NCBI RefSeq assembly: GCF_017873555.1
Contig: NZ_JAGGKE010000003.1
Span: forward strand, 62,001 to 126,000
Source of the DNA: Halorubrum trapanicum
GTDB lineage: Archaea > Halobacteriota > Halobacteria > Halobacteriales > Haloferacaceae
Length of the DNA: 64,000 nt
Direction of reading: 5' to 3'
The translations under genes and the position numbers were made by a program. The notes beneath the pieces are model-generated. The model did not search any database and was not told the origin of the DNA. It worked only from the letters and a program-made list of their open reading frames with translations. This document shows positions 9,301 through 18,639 of the stretch, piece by piece (the first letter of the stretch is position 1; each line of letters opens with the position of its first letter).

Positions 9301-9691
9301 TTCGAGTTGGGTTTCACAAAAAATCTGCTTGATAATACTGCGCCCGTCCGATATAAGGATATAGCTATGGAATATAAGGACGTTTCCTCGGGTGTTTCGT
9401 GGCAATCATTGCGCTCGAAGCCAACGATCGTTGTGTAAGATGACTAACTGTTCTGTTGCGATCCCCCCTCGACGGCCGTTTCCGGACCGTGCGCGGCCCC
9501 TTCTGGCGAGTATTGCCACAGCGCTGTCCCGCGATCGGACGCGGTACGGACTGTCCGTCTCGAATTCGGGCGATACGGACCTCGTCGACAGAAATTAACG
9601 TTTGTCAACCAGTCTCTCGCTCGACCGATCGGATCGATCGATCGACGGCGGGTTCGACGCGACACCGCCGACCGATTCCGGGGAAACCCGG
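9301..9691. other. Intergenic region between amt-PII and radA without a clear gene
   Basis: About 390 bases between the amt promoter and the radA stop codon. Locally AT-richer near 9300-9440. The short frames present have no family resemblance. It should contain the amt upstream activating region and the radA 3' untranslated region. Confidence 0.5.
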
Positions 9692-10723
9692 CTATTCGGG
9701 CTTCAGACCCTCGTTCTGGACGCGCATCACGGCCTCGCCGTCTGCGAGGTTCGGCGCGTCGACGAGGCGGACGATCCGCTTGTCGCCCTTCGACTTCCGG
9801 AGGTAGATCCGGAACGTGGAGGCGTGGCCCAGGATGTTGCCGCCGATCGCCTGTGTCGGGTCACCGAAGTAGGAGTCCGGGTTCGACGCCACCTGGTTCG
9901 TGACGAGGATGGCGGTGTTGTACAGGTCGCCGAGTCGCATCAGGTCGTGGAGGTGTTTGTTGAGCTTCTGCTGTCGCTCCGCGAGTTCGCCCCGGCCGAC
10001 GTACTCCGCGCGGAAGTGCGCGGTGAGCGAGTCGACGCAGACGATCCGGATCGGCCACTCCGTCTCCTCGTGTTCGCCGGCCAGCTCCTTCGCCTTCTCG
10101 GCGAGCAGGATCTGGTGGTTGGAGTTGAACGCCTTCGCGACGTGGATCTGGTCTAAGAACGCGTCGACCAGGTCCTCCAGGGCCTCCTCGTCGCTCGGGG
10201 TGCCCTCGATCTCGCGGCGCTCCATCTCGTCGGCGAGGATCTCGTCGTCGAGTCCGCGGACCATGTCGTCGATCCGCTCCGGGCGGAACGTGTCCTCGGA
10301 GTCGACGAAGATACACCCGCCCTCCAGTCCGCCGTTCTCCTTCGAGAGCTGGACGTTGACGGCCATCTGGTGGGTGACCTGCGACTTCCCGGAGCCGAAC
10401 TCGCCGTACACTTCCGTGATCGACTGGGTCTCGATGCCGCCGCCGAGCAGGTCGTCGACCTCGTCGATCTGCCAGGAGAGCTTGCCGATCTCCTGCCGGC
10501 GTTCGAGCACGGTCGCGCCCGTCTCGAAGCCGCCGACGTCGGCGGCCTCGCGGGCGGCGTTGATGATGTCGCTGGCGGACGACTCGCCGATGTCGGCGGT
10601 GTTCGACATCTCGCCGGGGCTGGCGACCGCGATCGACTGGTAGCTCTCGAATCCGTTGTCCACGAGCTTGTCCGCGGTCGCCGGGCCGACGCCGGGGAGG
10701 TCCTCGAGTTCGTCTTCAGGCAT
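9692..10723 (-). CDS. radA: DNA repair and recombination protein RadA
   Basis: Archaeal RecA/Rad51-family recombinase that forms filaments on single-stranded DNA and drives strand exchange. An N-terminal helix-hairpin-helix domain ([20 protein letters not shown]) precedes the ATPase core with Walker [13 protein letters not shown] and Walker [15 protein letters not shown]. The 343-residue length from [13 protein letters not shown] is typical. A GTG two codons upstream is also possible. A TATA box lies about 26-34 bases before the ATG. Confidence 0.97.
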   Translation of the reverse strand: MPEDELEDLPGVGPATADKLVDNGFESYQSIAVASPGEMSNTADIGESSASDIINAAREAADVGGFETGATVLERRQEIGKLSWQIDEVDDLLGGGIETQSITEVYGEFGSGKSQVTHQMAVNVQLSKENGGLEGGCIFVDSEDTFRPERIDDMVRGLDDEILADEMERREIEGTPSDEEALEDLVDAFLDQIHVAKAFNSNHQILLAEKAKELAGEHEETEWPIRIVCVDSLTAHFRAEYVGRGELAERQQKLNKHLHDLMRLGDLYNTAILVTNQVASNPDSYFGDPTQAIGGNILGHASTFRIYLRKSKGDKRIVRLVDAPNLADGEAVMRVQNEGLKPE

Positions 10724-10748
10724 GTACACGACCCTTGTTCGCCATCGG

Positions 10749-10757
10749 GTATAAAGG
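10749..10757 (-). promoter_or_regulatory. TATA box of radA
   Basis: The minus strand reads CCTTTATAC, 26-34 bases before the radA ATG, consistent with a leader of only a few bases. Confidence 0.55.
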
Positions 10758-10898
10758 CTGGTTTACACCCCAGTGAAAGTGAAATTCGAGAGGCGCCGTC
10801 CCTCGGTCGCGGCTCTCTCTCTCAAAAGCGCTCGCCGGGGCGACTCGGCCCACCGGGCGGTGAAACTGGTCGGCGGTCCCGAAAACGGTCCTCGACTG

Positions 10899-11399
10899 TC
10901 AAAACCCCACGCGGCGGACGTAGTCGAGGTCGCGGATCTCAACGAGCAGGTCGCCCGGCAGCTCGGCGTCGGTGATCACGTACAGCTTCGGGTCGTCGGT
11001 GAACTCGGGGTCCTCGCTCAACACCTGCCGGATCGAGACGTCGCGGTCGGCCAGGATCGAGGTCACCTCGGCGACGATCCCGGCCTCGTCGGCGGCCGCG
11101 ACCTCGATGGTGAGCACCGTGAGATCCAACACCGGGGCGAGATCCATCAGGCTCGGGATCGACGAGATGTTGGTGAAGATACGCTTCAGTTCGGGGTCGG
11201 CGAGGATCGCGTCCGTCGTCGAGTCCACGACGCGCCGGTCGACGTCGAGTTCGCGCGCGATGCCGGTGTACGGGATCTCGATCCCGCCGGAGACGACCCG
11301 CCCCTCCTCGTTGACCGAGAAGCCGCGCTCCAAGAACAGCCGGATCACCGCCTGCTGGCTGGGTGATCCCTCGAACTTCTCGAGGATCTCGTCGAACAT
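10899..11399 (-). CDS. ACT-domain regulator of amino acid metabolism (COG2150-like)
   Basis: A 166-residue cytoplasmic protein. Residues 1-85 contain a predicted winged-helix DNA-binding region (SQQAVIRLFLERGF, IARELDVDRRVVDSTTDAIL). Residues ~93-166 form an ACT domain (LTIEVAAADEAGIVAEVTSILADRDVSIRQVLSE) of the kind that binds amino acids. It probably adjusts transcription to amino-acid level. A TATA-like AATTTAACAG lies about 30 bases before the start. Targets cannot be inferred from the context. Confidence 0.8.
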   Translation of the reverse strand: MFDEILEKFEGSPSQQAVIRLFLERGFSVNEEGRVVSGGIEIPYTGIARELDVDRRVVDSTTDAILADPELKRIFTNISSIPSLMDLAPVLDLTVLTIEVAAADEAGIVAEVTSILADRDVSIRQVLSEDPEFTDDPKLYVITDAELPGDLLVEIRDLDYVRRVGF

Positions 11400-11559
11400 T
11401 CGTCTCCCGATGCTCGCCGCGCGCTGTTAAATTGGCGGGTGCGTCGCCGGTGGTCGGGCGGTACGGGCAGCGAGGGCGACGGCGGATCGACCGCGGCGAC
11501 GCGACCACTTCCGCTCCGCCACCCGACCCCTTTTGGCCGGTGGCGACGAACCCCACCCC

Positions 11560-13788
11560 GTGTCAGAGTCGCCGCACCTGCGGTTCTTCCCGTACGAGGA
11601 GCCGTACCCGAACCAGCGCGAGGCGATGGACAGGGTCGCCAACGCGCTGGACCGCGGACAGGACGTGCTGTTCGAGGGCGCGCCCGGGACGGGGAAGACC
11701 CTCTCCGCGCTCGTGCCCGCGCTCGAACACGCCCGCGAGCACGACCGCACGGTCGTCATCACGACCAACGTCCACCAGCAGATGCGGCAGTTCGTCGAGG
11801 ACGCCCGCGCGATCACCCGCGAGGAGCCGATCCGCGCGGTCGTCTTCAAGGGGAAGTCGTCGATGTGTCACATCGACGTCGACTACCAGGAGTGTCAGAC
11901 CCTCCGCGACACCACCCGCGAGATGGTGGAGACGGAAAACGAGGTCCGCGAGCTGGAGTCGCGGCAGCGCGAGCTGCTGGCCGAGAGCCGCGAGGGCGAC
12001 GCGAGCGCCGCCGAGGCCCGCGAGGCGATCATGGACGAACTCGACGAGCTGGAGGCCGAGGTCGACGAGTTCGAGGCCGCGAACGTCTGCGAACACTACC
12101 GCAACAACCTCACCCGCGACACCGAGGAGTTCTTCGGGTGGCTCTTCGAGGACGTCCGGACTCCCGACGACGTGTACGAGTACGCCGACGAGCGCGAGCT
12201 GTGCGGCTACGAGCTGTTAAAGGAGGGGATGGAGGGCGTCGACCTGGTCGTCTGTAACTACCACCACCTGCTCGACCCGAACATCCGCGAGCAGTTCTTC
12301 CGCTGGATCGACCGCGACCCGAGCGAGATAATCACCGTCTTCGACGAGGCGCACAACATCGAGGACGCCGCCCGCGACCACGCCACCCGGACGCTGACGG
12401 AGAACACCCTCGACGCCGCGCTCGACGAGCTGGCCGACAGCGACGACTCCCGCGCGGCGCCGGCCGAGAACGTCCTCCGGGCGTTCCGCGACGCCCTCGC
12501 CGAGACGTACGAGGACGCGCTCGGGTTCGGCGGGGTCGACGAGAACTGGGAGGACGTCTCCATCGCCAACGACGATCGCCGCGACGACCTCACGCTGGCG
12601 TTCCTCCGCAACTACGAGGGGAACGGAATCGACGCCGAGACCGAGCTCGCCGTACAGCTCGGGCAGGCGATAGACGAGGAGTACGAGCGCCGCTACCGCG
12701 ACGGGGAGGCGACGACGCGGTCGGAGTCGCAGACGCTTCAGGCCGCCCGCTTCGTCTCGACGTGGATGGACGAGGGGGCGGAGTTCGGGCAGTACCCGGT
12801 GGTCTCCGTCCGCCGGGACGCCGGCACCGACGAGGCTTACGGTCGGGCGGAGCTGTACACCTGTATCCCGCGGAGCGTCACCAGCGAGCTGTTCGACGAG
12901 GTGGCCGCCTCGGTCCTGATGAGCGCGACGCTGCGCCCGTTCGACGTGACCGAGGACGTGCTGGGACTGGAGGACGTCGCGTCGATGGCCTACGAGATGG
13001 GCTACCCCGAGGAGAACCGCCGGACGTTCGCCGCCGACGTGCCGCCGCTTTTCGCCTCCGACCGCAACGACCCGGAGACCCAGGAGGCGGTGGCGTCGCT
13101 GCTCCGCGACGCGATCCGGTTTACGCCCGGCAACACGCTCGCCTTCTTCCCGTCGTACGCGGAGGCGGAGCGCTACCACGAGCGCCTCACCGGCGGGAGT
13201 CTGGGAGGCGGCCCGGGCGGCGGGAGCGACGCGAGCGGCGGGCCGACCGGAGGCGAAGACGCCGACCTCGGCCCGATCCACCTCGACGGTCCCGGCGAGG
13301 ACGAGGAGCGGATCCGTCGCAAGTTCGTCGAGAGCGACGGCGCCGCGCTGTTCACCTCGCTGTGGGGAACGCTCGGCGAGGGGGTGAGCTTCGACGGCGA
13401 CGACGCCCGCACGGTCGTCGTGGTCGGCGTCCCGTACCCGCACCTCTCGGACCGCACCGAGGCGGTCCAAGACGCCTACGACCGGGCGTTCGCCGACCGC
13501 GACCGCTCCCGCGATCCGGGGTGGACGTACGCGGTCGAGATCCCGACGATCCGCAAGACGCGACAGGCACTCGGCCGGGTGATCCGCGGGCCGGAGGACT
13601 TCGGCGTCCGGATCCTCGCCGACCGCCGCTACACGACCGCCGACATGGGGAAGTACTCGGTCCGGTCGGCGTTTCCCCCGGAGGAGCGCGAGGAGCTGCT
13701 CGACGTCGACCCCGAGAAGCTGAAGTTCGCGACCCTGAACTTCTATCAGGACCACGACGCGTACGACGGGCCGCCGCCGTCGCCGTGA
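11560..13788 (+). CDS. XPD/DinG-family ATP-dependent DNA helicase with Fe-S cluster motif
   Basis: Superfamily 2 5'-3' helicase, 742 residues. Motifs: Walker A EGAPGTGKTLSAL, DEAH box TVFDEAHNIED, and motif VI TRQALGRVIRGPEDFG. Four cysteines between motifs I and II (SMCHIDVDYQEC, NVCEHYRNN, ELCGYELL) match the Fe-S domain of XPD. A Gly-rich acidic insert lies near residue 550. The GTG start at 11560 (VSESPHLRFFPYEEPYPNQREAM) begins directly at the conserved N-terminal Q-motif region. A TTG nine codons earlier is open but less likely. Expected role: repair or transcription-coupled DNA unwinding. Confidence 0.9.
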   Translation: MSESPHLRFFPYEEPYPNQREAMDRVANALDRGQDVLFEGAPGTGKTLSALVPALEHAREHDRTVVITTNVHQQMRQFVEDARAITREEPIRAVVFKGKSSMCHIDVDYQECQTLRDTTREMVETENEVRELESRQRELLAESREGDASAAEAREAIMDELDELEAEVDEFEAANVCEHYRNNLTRDTEEFFGWLFEDVRTPDDVYEYADERELCGYELLKEGMEGVDLVVCNYHHLLDPNIREQFFRWIDRDPSEIITVFDEAHNIEDAARDHATRTLTENTLDAALDELADSDDSRAAPAENVLRAFRDALAETYEDALGFGGVDENWEDVSIANDDRRDDLTLAFLRNYEGNGIDAETELAVQLGQAIDEEYERRYRDGEATTRSESQTLQAARFVSTWMDEGAEFGQYPVVSVRRDAGTDEAYGRAELYTCIPRSVTSELFDEVAASVLMSATLRPFDVTEDVLGLEDVASMAYEMGYPEENRRTFAADVPPLFASDRNDPETQEAVASLLRDAIRFTPGNTLAFFPSYAEAERYHERLTGGSLGGGPGGGSDASGGPTGGEDADLGPIHLDGPGEDEERIRRKFVESDGAALFTSLWGTLGEGVSFDGDDARTVVVVGVPYPHLSDRTEAVQDAYDRAFADRDRSRDPGWTYAVEIPTIRKTRQALGRVIRGPEDFGVRILADRRYTTADMGKYSVRSAFPPEEREELLDVDPEKLKFATLNFYQDHDAYDGPPPSP

Positions 13789-13818
13789 GGCGGTCGCGCG
13801 GGACCACTCGCCGCGACC

Positions 13819-14178
13819 TCACCCCGGCATCGACGCGAGCAGGATCGAGACCAGGAGCAGCACGCCGATGAGCAGCGTCGTGACCACGGCGTGGATCAGC
13901 GTCATCGCGGCCACGAGCCGCCGCGGCTGCTCGTAGCTCCACCAGAACATCGTTCCGTCCACGAGGAGCGCGGCGAGGAGGATGAGTCCCGCGGGGAGTT
14001 CGAGCGCGTTCCCGACGACGCTTATCACCGCGGGCAGCGGGCCGATGTAGAGGGCGCGCCGCGGGTCGACGTCGCCGAGGACGTTCCGGGCCGCGACGTG
14101 CGCGGTGATGGAGAGGAACAGCGCCAACAGGACGGTCGTCCCGAGCACGGAGACCGGCGTCACCGTCTGTAAGAGCAT
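13819..14178 (-). CDS. Small integral membrane protein of unknown function
   Basis: A 119-residue protein with about four hydrophobic segments (roughly 9-30, 45-70, 73-82 and 90-115), of a haloarchaeal family without known activity. No signal peptide, metal site or catalytic motif is recognisable. It is convergent with the helicase gene. Coding bias and clean membrane topology support it as real. Confidence 0.7.
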   Translation of the reverse strand: MLLQTVTPVSVLGTTVLLALFLSITAHVAARNVLGDVDPRRALYIGPLPAVISVVGNALELPAGLILLAALLVDGTMFWWSYEQPRRLVAAMTLIHAVVTTLLIGVLLLVSILLASMPG

Positions 14179-14296
14179 GGGCGACCTACGGGGCGAGGGG
14201 TAAAAGTGGCCGCGGAACGCGTCCGCGGCGCCGCCGTTTCGAAGCCGTGTCGCCGTCGCTTCGAGTTCTCGTCGCCGTCGTTTCGGGTCCGCGGCG

Positions 14297-14857
14297 TCAG
14301 TCCAGCAGGCCCAGCCCGTTCAGCTCCTCGACTATCACGTCGACGGCGGCCGCGGCGTCTTCGGGACTCGTCCCGCCCGTGACGACGACCTTGCCGCTGC
14401 CGAACAGCAGCGCGACGACCTCCGGCTCGTCGAGCCGGTAGACGAGCCCGGGGAACTGCTCCGGCTCGTACTCGATGTGTTCCAAGCCCAGCCCGATCGC
14501 GATCGCGTTCAGGTTCAGGCTCTCGCCCAGATCGGCCGACGTGACGATGTTCTGGACCGTTATCTCCGGATCCTCGATCGGGATCTGGAGGGCGCGAAGC
14601 TCCTCGAACACGATGTCGAGGCTCTCGTGGACCGCCTCGATCGAGTTCGCGCCGGTACAGACGATCTTCCCCGACCGGAAGATCAGCGCGGCCGACTTCG
14701 GGTCGGTGGTGCGGTAGACGAGTCCGGGGAACTGCTCGGGGTCGTAGTCGGCGCCTTCGAGGTCCATCGCGACGCTCTGGAGATCGAGCTCTTGTCCGAT
14801 CCCCGTGGAGGCAACGACGTTCTCTACGGTGATCGTCTCCTTCGGATCGGCCGTCAT
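14297..14857 (-). CDS. tbp: TATA-box-binding protein
   Basis: General transcription initiation factor that binds archaeal TATA boxes and recruits TFB and RNA polymerase. The 186-residue protein shows the classic internal duplication: residues ~10-95 (ENVVASTGIGQELDLQSVA, FPGLVYRTTDPKSAALIF) and ~100-183 (QNIVTSADLGESLNLNAIA, FPGLVYRLDEPEVVALLF). Each half carries a saddle-forming phenylalanine pair region. A TATA-like CTTTTTACG lies about 23-31 bases upstream of the ATG. It is divergent from the tRNA methyltransferase gene. Haloarchaea often encode several TBPs; which paralogue this is cannot be said. Confidence 0.96.
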   Translation of the reverse strand: MTADPKETITVENVVASTGIGQELDLQSVAMDLEGADYDPEQFPGLVYRTTDPKSAALIFRSGKIVCTGANSIEAVHESLDIVFEELRALQIPIEDPEITVQNIVTSADLGESLNLNAIAIGLGLEHIEYEPEQFPGLVYRLDEPEVVALLFGSGKVVVTGGTSPEDAAAAVDVIVEELNGLGLLD

Positions 14858-14941
14858 TACCTTCTTTCTCGCCCGAACGCCGTAAAAAGGTGGCTGGTCG
14901 GAACCGCCACGCTATTGCCGTCGCCGCGCGGAGACGTCGGC

Positions 14942-16081
14942 GTGTACTGGCTCGAACTCGCCGGCGAGACCGACGCCTTCGCCGCCCGCGAGGCCGCGAC
15001 CGCCGCGACGGGCGTCGACCTCCTCGCGCCGGGGATCGCGCGGACCGGCGGTATCGACCGTTCCCACGCTCGCCGGCTCGCGTACACCCGCGCCGCGCAC
15101 GAGGCGGTCGCCCGCACGGACGCCGACGTCGACGCCGCGGCCGCCGCGCTCCGGGCGGCGTCGCTCGACCGGTCCGGCAGCGTCGCGGTCCGCGCCCGGA
15201 ACGTCCGGGGAACGTCCGGAATTTCCACCGAGGCGGCCGAGCGCGAACTCGGCGGCGTCCTCGTCGACCGCGGGTTCGACGTCGACCTCGACGACCCCGA
15301 CCACGTCCTCCGCGCGCTCTTTTCGGCCGGCGCGCGCGCCGAACACGACGCGATAGCCGGCGCCGACGGCGGCGACGCGGATCTCTGCGCGCTCGGGTGG
15401 GTCGCGGTCGAGGCCGCCCGCGACTTCGCGCCGAAGCCCACCGACCGGCCCTTCTTCCAGCCGGGGAGCATGGCCCCGGCGGACGCCCGCGCCTACGCCA
15501 ACCTCGCGGGCGCCGCCCCCGGGCGGACCCTGCTCGACCCGATGTGCGGCACCGGCGGTCTCCCGCTGGAGGCCGGCCTCGTCGGCGCGGACGCCGTCGC
15601 CTGCGACGCGCAGGCGAAGATGGTCCGCGGCGCGCGGGAGAACTTCCGCGAGTACCTGGGCGGCGACGGCGCCCCCGACGCGGGCGCGACCGACGACGCC
15701 GAGCGATCCCCCGACTGGCACGTCGCGCGCGGCGACGCGACCGCGCTCCCCGTCCCGGACGACGCGGTCGACGGCGTCGCCTTCGACGCCCCCTACGGCC
15801 GGCAGTCGAAGATCGCCCGTCACGAGCTCGCGGACCTCGTCGCGGGCGCGCTCGACGAGGCCGCCCGGGTCGCGCCGCGCGCGGTGATCGTCGCCGACCG
15901 CGACTGGCGCGGTCCCGCCCGCGAGGCCGGCTGGACCGTCGACGCGGCGTTCGAGCGCCGGGTTCACCGGTCGCTGACGCGCCACGTGCTGGTGTTGCGC
16001 CGCGGGGACGCGAGCGGGGTTACGGCGACCGAGACCGCGATCCGGGCGGAGGGAACCGAGACCCGGCCGGACCGAGAGTGA
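14942..16081 (+). CDS. THUMP-domain tRNA (guanine(10)-N2)-dimethyltransferase
   Basis: A 379-residue S-adenosylmethionine-dependent enzyme that methylates G10 of tRNAs. An N-terminal ferredoxin-like plus THUMP region (residues ~1-150) is followed by a Rossmann methyltransferase domain with LLDPMCGTGGLPLEAGLVGADAVACDA as motif I. The motif IV equivalent is FDAPYGRQSK, where the usual DPPYG proline is alanine. The GTG at 14942 (VYWLELAGETDAFAARE) matches the normal N-terminus. The frame is open far upstream, but that stretch is antisense to tbp. Archaeal Trm-G10 is a well-defined family. Confidence 0.9.
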   Translation: MYWLELAGETDAFAAREAATAATGVDLLAPGIARTGGIDRSHARRLAYTRAAHEAVARTDADVDAAAAALRAASLDRSGSVAVRARNVRGTSGISTEAAERELGGVLVDRGFDVDLDDPDHVLRALFSAGARAEHDAIAGADGGDADLCALGWVAVEAARDFAPKPTDRPFFQPGSMAPADARAYANLAGAAPGRTLLDPMCGTGGLPLEAGLVGADAVACDAQAKMVRGARENFREYLGGDGAPDAGATDDAERSPDWHVARGDATALPVPDDAVDGVAFDAPYGRQSKIARHELADLVAGALDEAARVAPRAVIVADRDWRGPAREAGWTVDAAFERRVHRSLTRHVLVLRRGDASGVTATETAIRAEGTETRPDRE

Positions 16082-16186
16082 ACGAGCGATCGGCGGAATC
16101 GCTCCGATCGGGCGCTCGCGCGACAAGTTTCAGTTTCGCCCCGCCGCCGGGCAACGGTTAAGTGCGCGGCCTCTCGTGGTACTCGC

Positions 16187-17311
16187 ATGACCGGGGACGC
16201 CGGGGACATGCTCTCGTGGGACGAGTCGGTGTTCCGCGACGAGTCGGTGTTCGAGATCGACCACGTCCCCGAGACGTTCCGTCACCGCGAGAGCCAGCTG
16301 GAGAACCTGAAGTACGCGCTCCGCCCCGCGGTGCGCGGCTCCCGCCCGCTCAACACGATGGTCCGCGGGCCGCCCGGGACCGGCAAGACCACCGCGGTCC
16401 AGAAGCTGTTCGGCGAGCTGGGCGCCCGGACCGAGGTGCGGACGGTGCGGGTCAACTGTCAGGTCGACTCGACGCGCTACGCGGTGTTCTCCCGGCTGTT
16501 CGAGGGGATCTTCGAGTACGAACCCCCCTCCTCGGGCATCTCCTTCAAGAAGCTGTTCGGCCAGATCACCGACCGCCTCGTCGAGGAGGACGAGGTCTTG
16601 GTCGTCGCCCTCGACGACGTGAACTACCTCTTCTACGAGAACGAGGCGTCCGACACGCTCTACTCGCTACTCCGCGCCCACGAGGCCCACTCCGGCGCGA
16701 AGATCGGCGTGATCGTCGTCTCCTCGGACCTCGGTCTCGACGTGATCGACGACCTCGACACCCGGGTCCAGTCGGTCTTCCGCCCCGAGGAGGTGTACTT
16801 CCCCGTCTACGACGCGACCGAGATCTACGACATCCTCGCCGAGCGCGCCAAGCGCGGCTTCCACGAGGGGGTCATCGGCGACGCCGAACTGGAGCGCGTC
16901 GCCGACCTCACCGCAGACAGCGGCGACCTCCGGGTCGGGATCGACCTCCTGCGCCGGGCCGGACTCAACGCCGAGATGCGCGCCTCGAAGACGATCTCGG
17001 AGGAGGACGTCGAGGAGGCGTACGACAAGTCGAAGCACGTCCACCTCTCGCGGTCGCTCCGTGGTCTCTCGGAGTCCGAGCGCGACCTCGTCCGCGTCCT
17101 CGCCGCCAACGACGGCGAGCGCGCCGGCGCGGTGTACGACGCGTTCAACGACGAGACCGACCTCGGCTACACCCGCTACTCCGAGATCATCAACAAGCTC
17201 GACCAGCTCGGCGTGATCGACGCGGAGTACGCCGACGTCGACGGCCGCGGCCGCTCCCGCGAGCTCTCGCTCGCGTATGACGCGGAGGCGGTGTTAGACC
17301 GGCTGGAGTGA
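16187..17311 (+). CDS. Orc1/Cdc6-family replication initiator-type AAA+ ATPase
   Basis: A 374-residue AAA+ protein of the Orc1/Cdc6 family that recognises origins and loads MCM. Walker A is RGPPGTGKTTAVQKL, Walker B-like VVALDDVNYLFYENE, and sensor 2 lies in GDLRVGIDLLRRAG. A C-terminal winged helix (ERDLVRVLAANDGERAGAVYDAF...YTRYSEIINKLDQLG) serves DNA binding. GGTTAAGTGC about 26-30 bases before the ATG may be the TATA box. No array of origin-recognition repeats is seen in the 105 bases upstream, so this may be one of several paralogues not tied to an origin. Confidence 0.93.
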   Translation: MTGDAGDMLSWDESVFRDESVFEIDHVPETFRHRESQLENLKYALRPAVRGSRPLNTMVRGPPGTGKTTAVQKLFGELGARTEVRTVRVNCQVDSTRYAVFSRLFEGIFEYEPPSSGISFKKLFGQITDRLVEEDEVLVVALDDVNYLFYENEASDTLYSLLRAHEAHSGAKIGVIVVSSDLGLDVIDDLDTRVQSVFRPEEVYFPVYDATEIYDILAERAKRGFHEGVIGDAELERVADLTADSGDLRVGIDLLRRAGLNAEMRASKTISEEDVEEAYDKSKHVHLSRSLRGLSESERDLVRVLAANDGERAGAVYDAFNDETDLGYTRYSEIINKLDQLGVIDAEYADVDGRGRSRELSLAYDAEAVLDRLE

Positions 17312-17398
17312 GCGGTCTCGTCCCGTTCCGGTGGGCCGCGTCCCGCCCGTCCGCACGTCGCCGACGCCTTTTCAACGACCCCGCCCGCACCCGAGCGT

Positions 17399-18133
17399 AT
17401 GAAGACGAGCGGCGGGAGCGACGCGATGAAGCGACGCGCCGGGGAGTCGGCGGCCGAGAGGGTGACCGACGGCGACGTGGTCGGCTTGGGGACCGGGTCG
17501 ACGGCGGCCCACGCGATCCGGCGGCTCGGCGACCGGGTCGACGCCGGTCTCGACGCGCGCGGCGTCCCGACCTCCTTCGCGAGCCGCGAACTCGCGACCG
17601 ACCGCGGGATTCCCCTGATCGACCTCGACGAGGCGATCGGTCCCGACGGTCCGGGGATCGACCTCGCGATCGACGGCGCCGATCAGGTGGCGACCGGCGG
17701 CGAGGGATCCGAAATCTCCGAGACCGGCGGGGCGCTGATAAAGGGCGGCGGCGCGGCCCACGCCCGCGAGAAGCTCGTCGACGCCGCGGCCGACCGGTTT
17801 CTGGTCGTCGCCGACCCCTCGAAGGAGTCGCCGCGGCTGGACCGCTCGGTTCCGGTCGAGGTGTTGCCCGCGGGGCGCACCGCGGTCGCCGCCGCGGTTC
17901 GGGAGGCGGGCGGCGAACCGACGCTGCGGCGCGCGGAGCGGAAGGACGGCCCGGTCGTCACGGACAACGGGAACCTCGTGCTCGACTGCGCGTTCGGCGA
18001 GCTCGCCGATCCGGCCGCGCTGTCGGCGACGCTGTCGGCGACTCCGGGCGTCGTCGAACACGGACTGTTCGTCGGGCTGGCGGACGAAATCCACGTCGGC
18101 ACGGACTCCGGCGTCCGGGTCGACGAGGTGTGA
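17399..18133 (+). CDS. rpiA: Ribose-5-phosphate isomerase A
   Basis: Interconverts ribose-5-phosphate and ribulose-5-phosphate for nucleotide and aromatic precursor supply. The 244-residue protein has the RpiA fingerprints VVGLGTGSTAAHAI, the DLAIDGADQV active-site loop and LIKGGGAAHAREK with the catalytic Lys region. Start ATG at 17399 gives the extended MKTSGGSDAMKRRAGESAAERV; an internal Met ten residues later is also possible. Monocistronic, 87 bases after orc. Confidence 0.95.
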   Translation: MKTSGGSDAMKRRAGESAAERVTDGDVVGLGTGSTAAHAIRRLGDRVDAGLDARGVPTSFASRELATDRGIPLIDLDEAIGPDGPGIDLAIDGADQVATGGEGSEISETGGALIKGGGAAHAREKLVDAAADRFLVVADPSKESPRLDRSVPVEVLPAGRTAVAAAVREAGGEPTLRRAERKDGPVVTDNGNLVLDCAFGELADPAALSATLSATPGVVEHGLFVGLADEIHVGTDSGVRVDEV

Positions 18134-18219
18134 CCCTGCCGAAAAACGACGACACGACCGACAGCGCGGCCGCTCGGCGGTCGGCGTCCAAATAAAGTGA
18201 AACGGAAACGAGTTCCGTC

Positions 18220-18387
18220 TTAGAGGTCGCGCGGCTGGACCGTCTTCCGGTCGTTGGCCTCGGCGCGGCGCGCGGCGTCTTCGAGCAGCTCGTCCACTTC
18301 GTCGTCCAGCGCGTCGTAGAAGTCCGAAGCGACGTTCTTGTCGTCCAGGGCTTCCTTGACGGCCGCTTTGACAATAAGGTCTGCCAT
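18220..18387 (-). CDS. DUF1931-type histone-fold protein
   Basis: A 55-residue protein too short for usual gene finders. It begins MADLIVKAAVKEALDDKN and ends KTVQPRDL. The sequence fits one histone-fold helix pair as in the archaeal DUF1931 family; residues VASDFYDALDDEVDELLEDAARRAEAN form the long central helix. It is expected to dimerise and may bind DNA, but the family is not functionally settled. A TATA element lies about 24-33 bases upstream of the ATG. Confidence 0.85.
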   Translation of the reverse strand: MADLIVKAAVKEALDDKNVASDFYDALDDEVDELLEDAARRAEANDRKTVQPRDL

Positions 18388-18410
18388 GCGTCCGGCTCTA
18401 CCCGGTGATG

Positions 18411-18420
18411 GTTAATAAGA
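18411..18420 (-). promoter_or_regulatory. TATA box of the histone-fold gene
   Basis: The minus strand reads TCTTATTAAC, 24-33 bases before the ATG at 18387. Confidence 0.5.
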
Positions 18421-18484
18421 GTTCCTGAATTCGACCGCGAGGGGCGCCGTGCCGCCGGTTCGCGGGGGTGCGCGAACACAACCC

Positions 18485-18494
18485 CTTATAAATC
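18485..18494 (+). promoter_or_regulatory. Strong TATA box upstream of larB
   Basis: CTTATAAATC is a near-consensus TATA, but it lies about 150 bases before the larB ATG. It implies a leader of roughly 120 bases, or a small untranslated RNA, between 18520 and 18640. No start codon with a convincing frame lies between. Confidence 0.45.
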
Positions 18495-18639
18495 TTGTGA
18501 GATTCCTATCTCCGCACCGACTCGAATCCGCCCCGAACGCGACCCGAACCCGCCCCGAACTCGGCTCGACCGCATCGCGCGCCCGACCGACGGGCGTCGA
18601 ACCGACAGGTTCGACCGGGTCCGCCTCCCACAGTCGCCC

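Noticed and set aside
9392-9598. Small gene between amt and radA
   Set aside because: The 68-residue frame lacks acidic bias, homologous motifs and a sensible promoter; treated as intergenic.
16082-16186. Replication origin upstream of orc1/cdc6
   Set aside because: The 105-base gap has no repeated origin-recognition motif and is too short for a typical AT-rich unwinding region.
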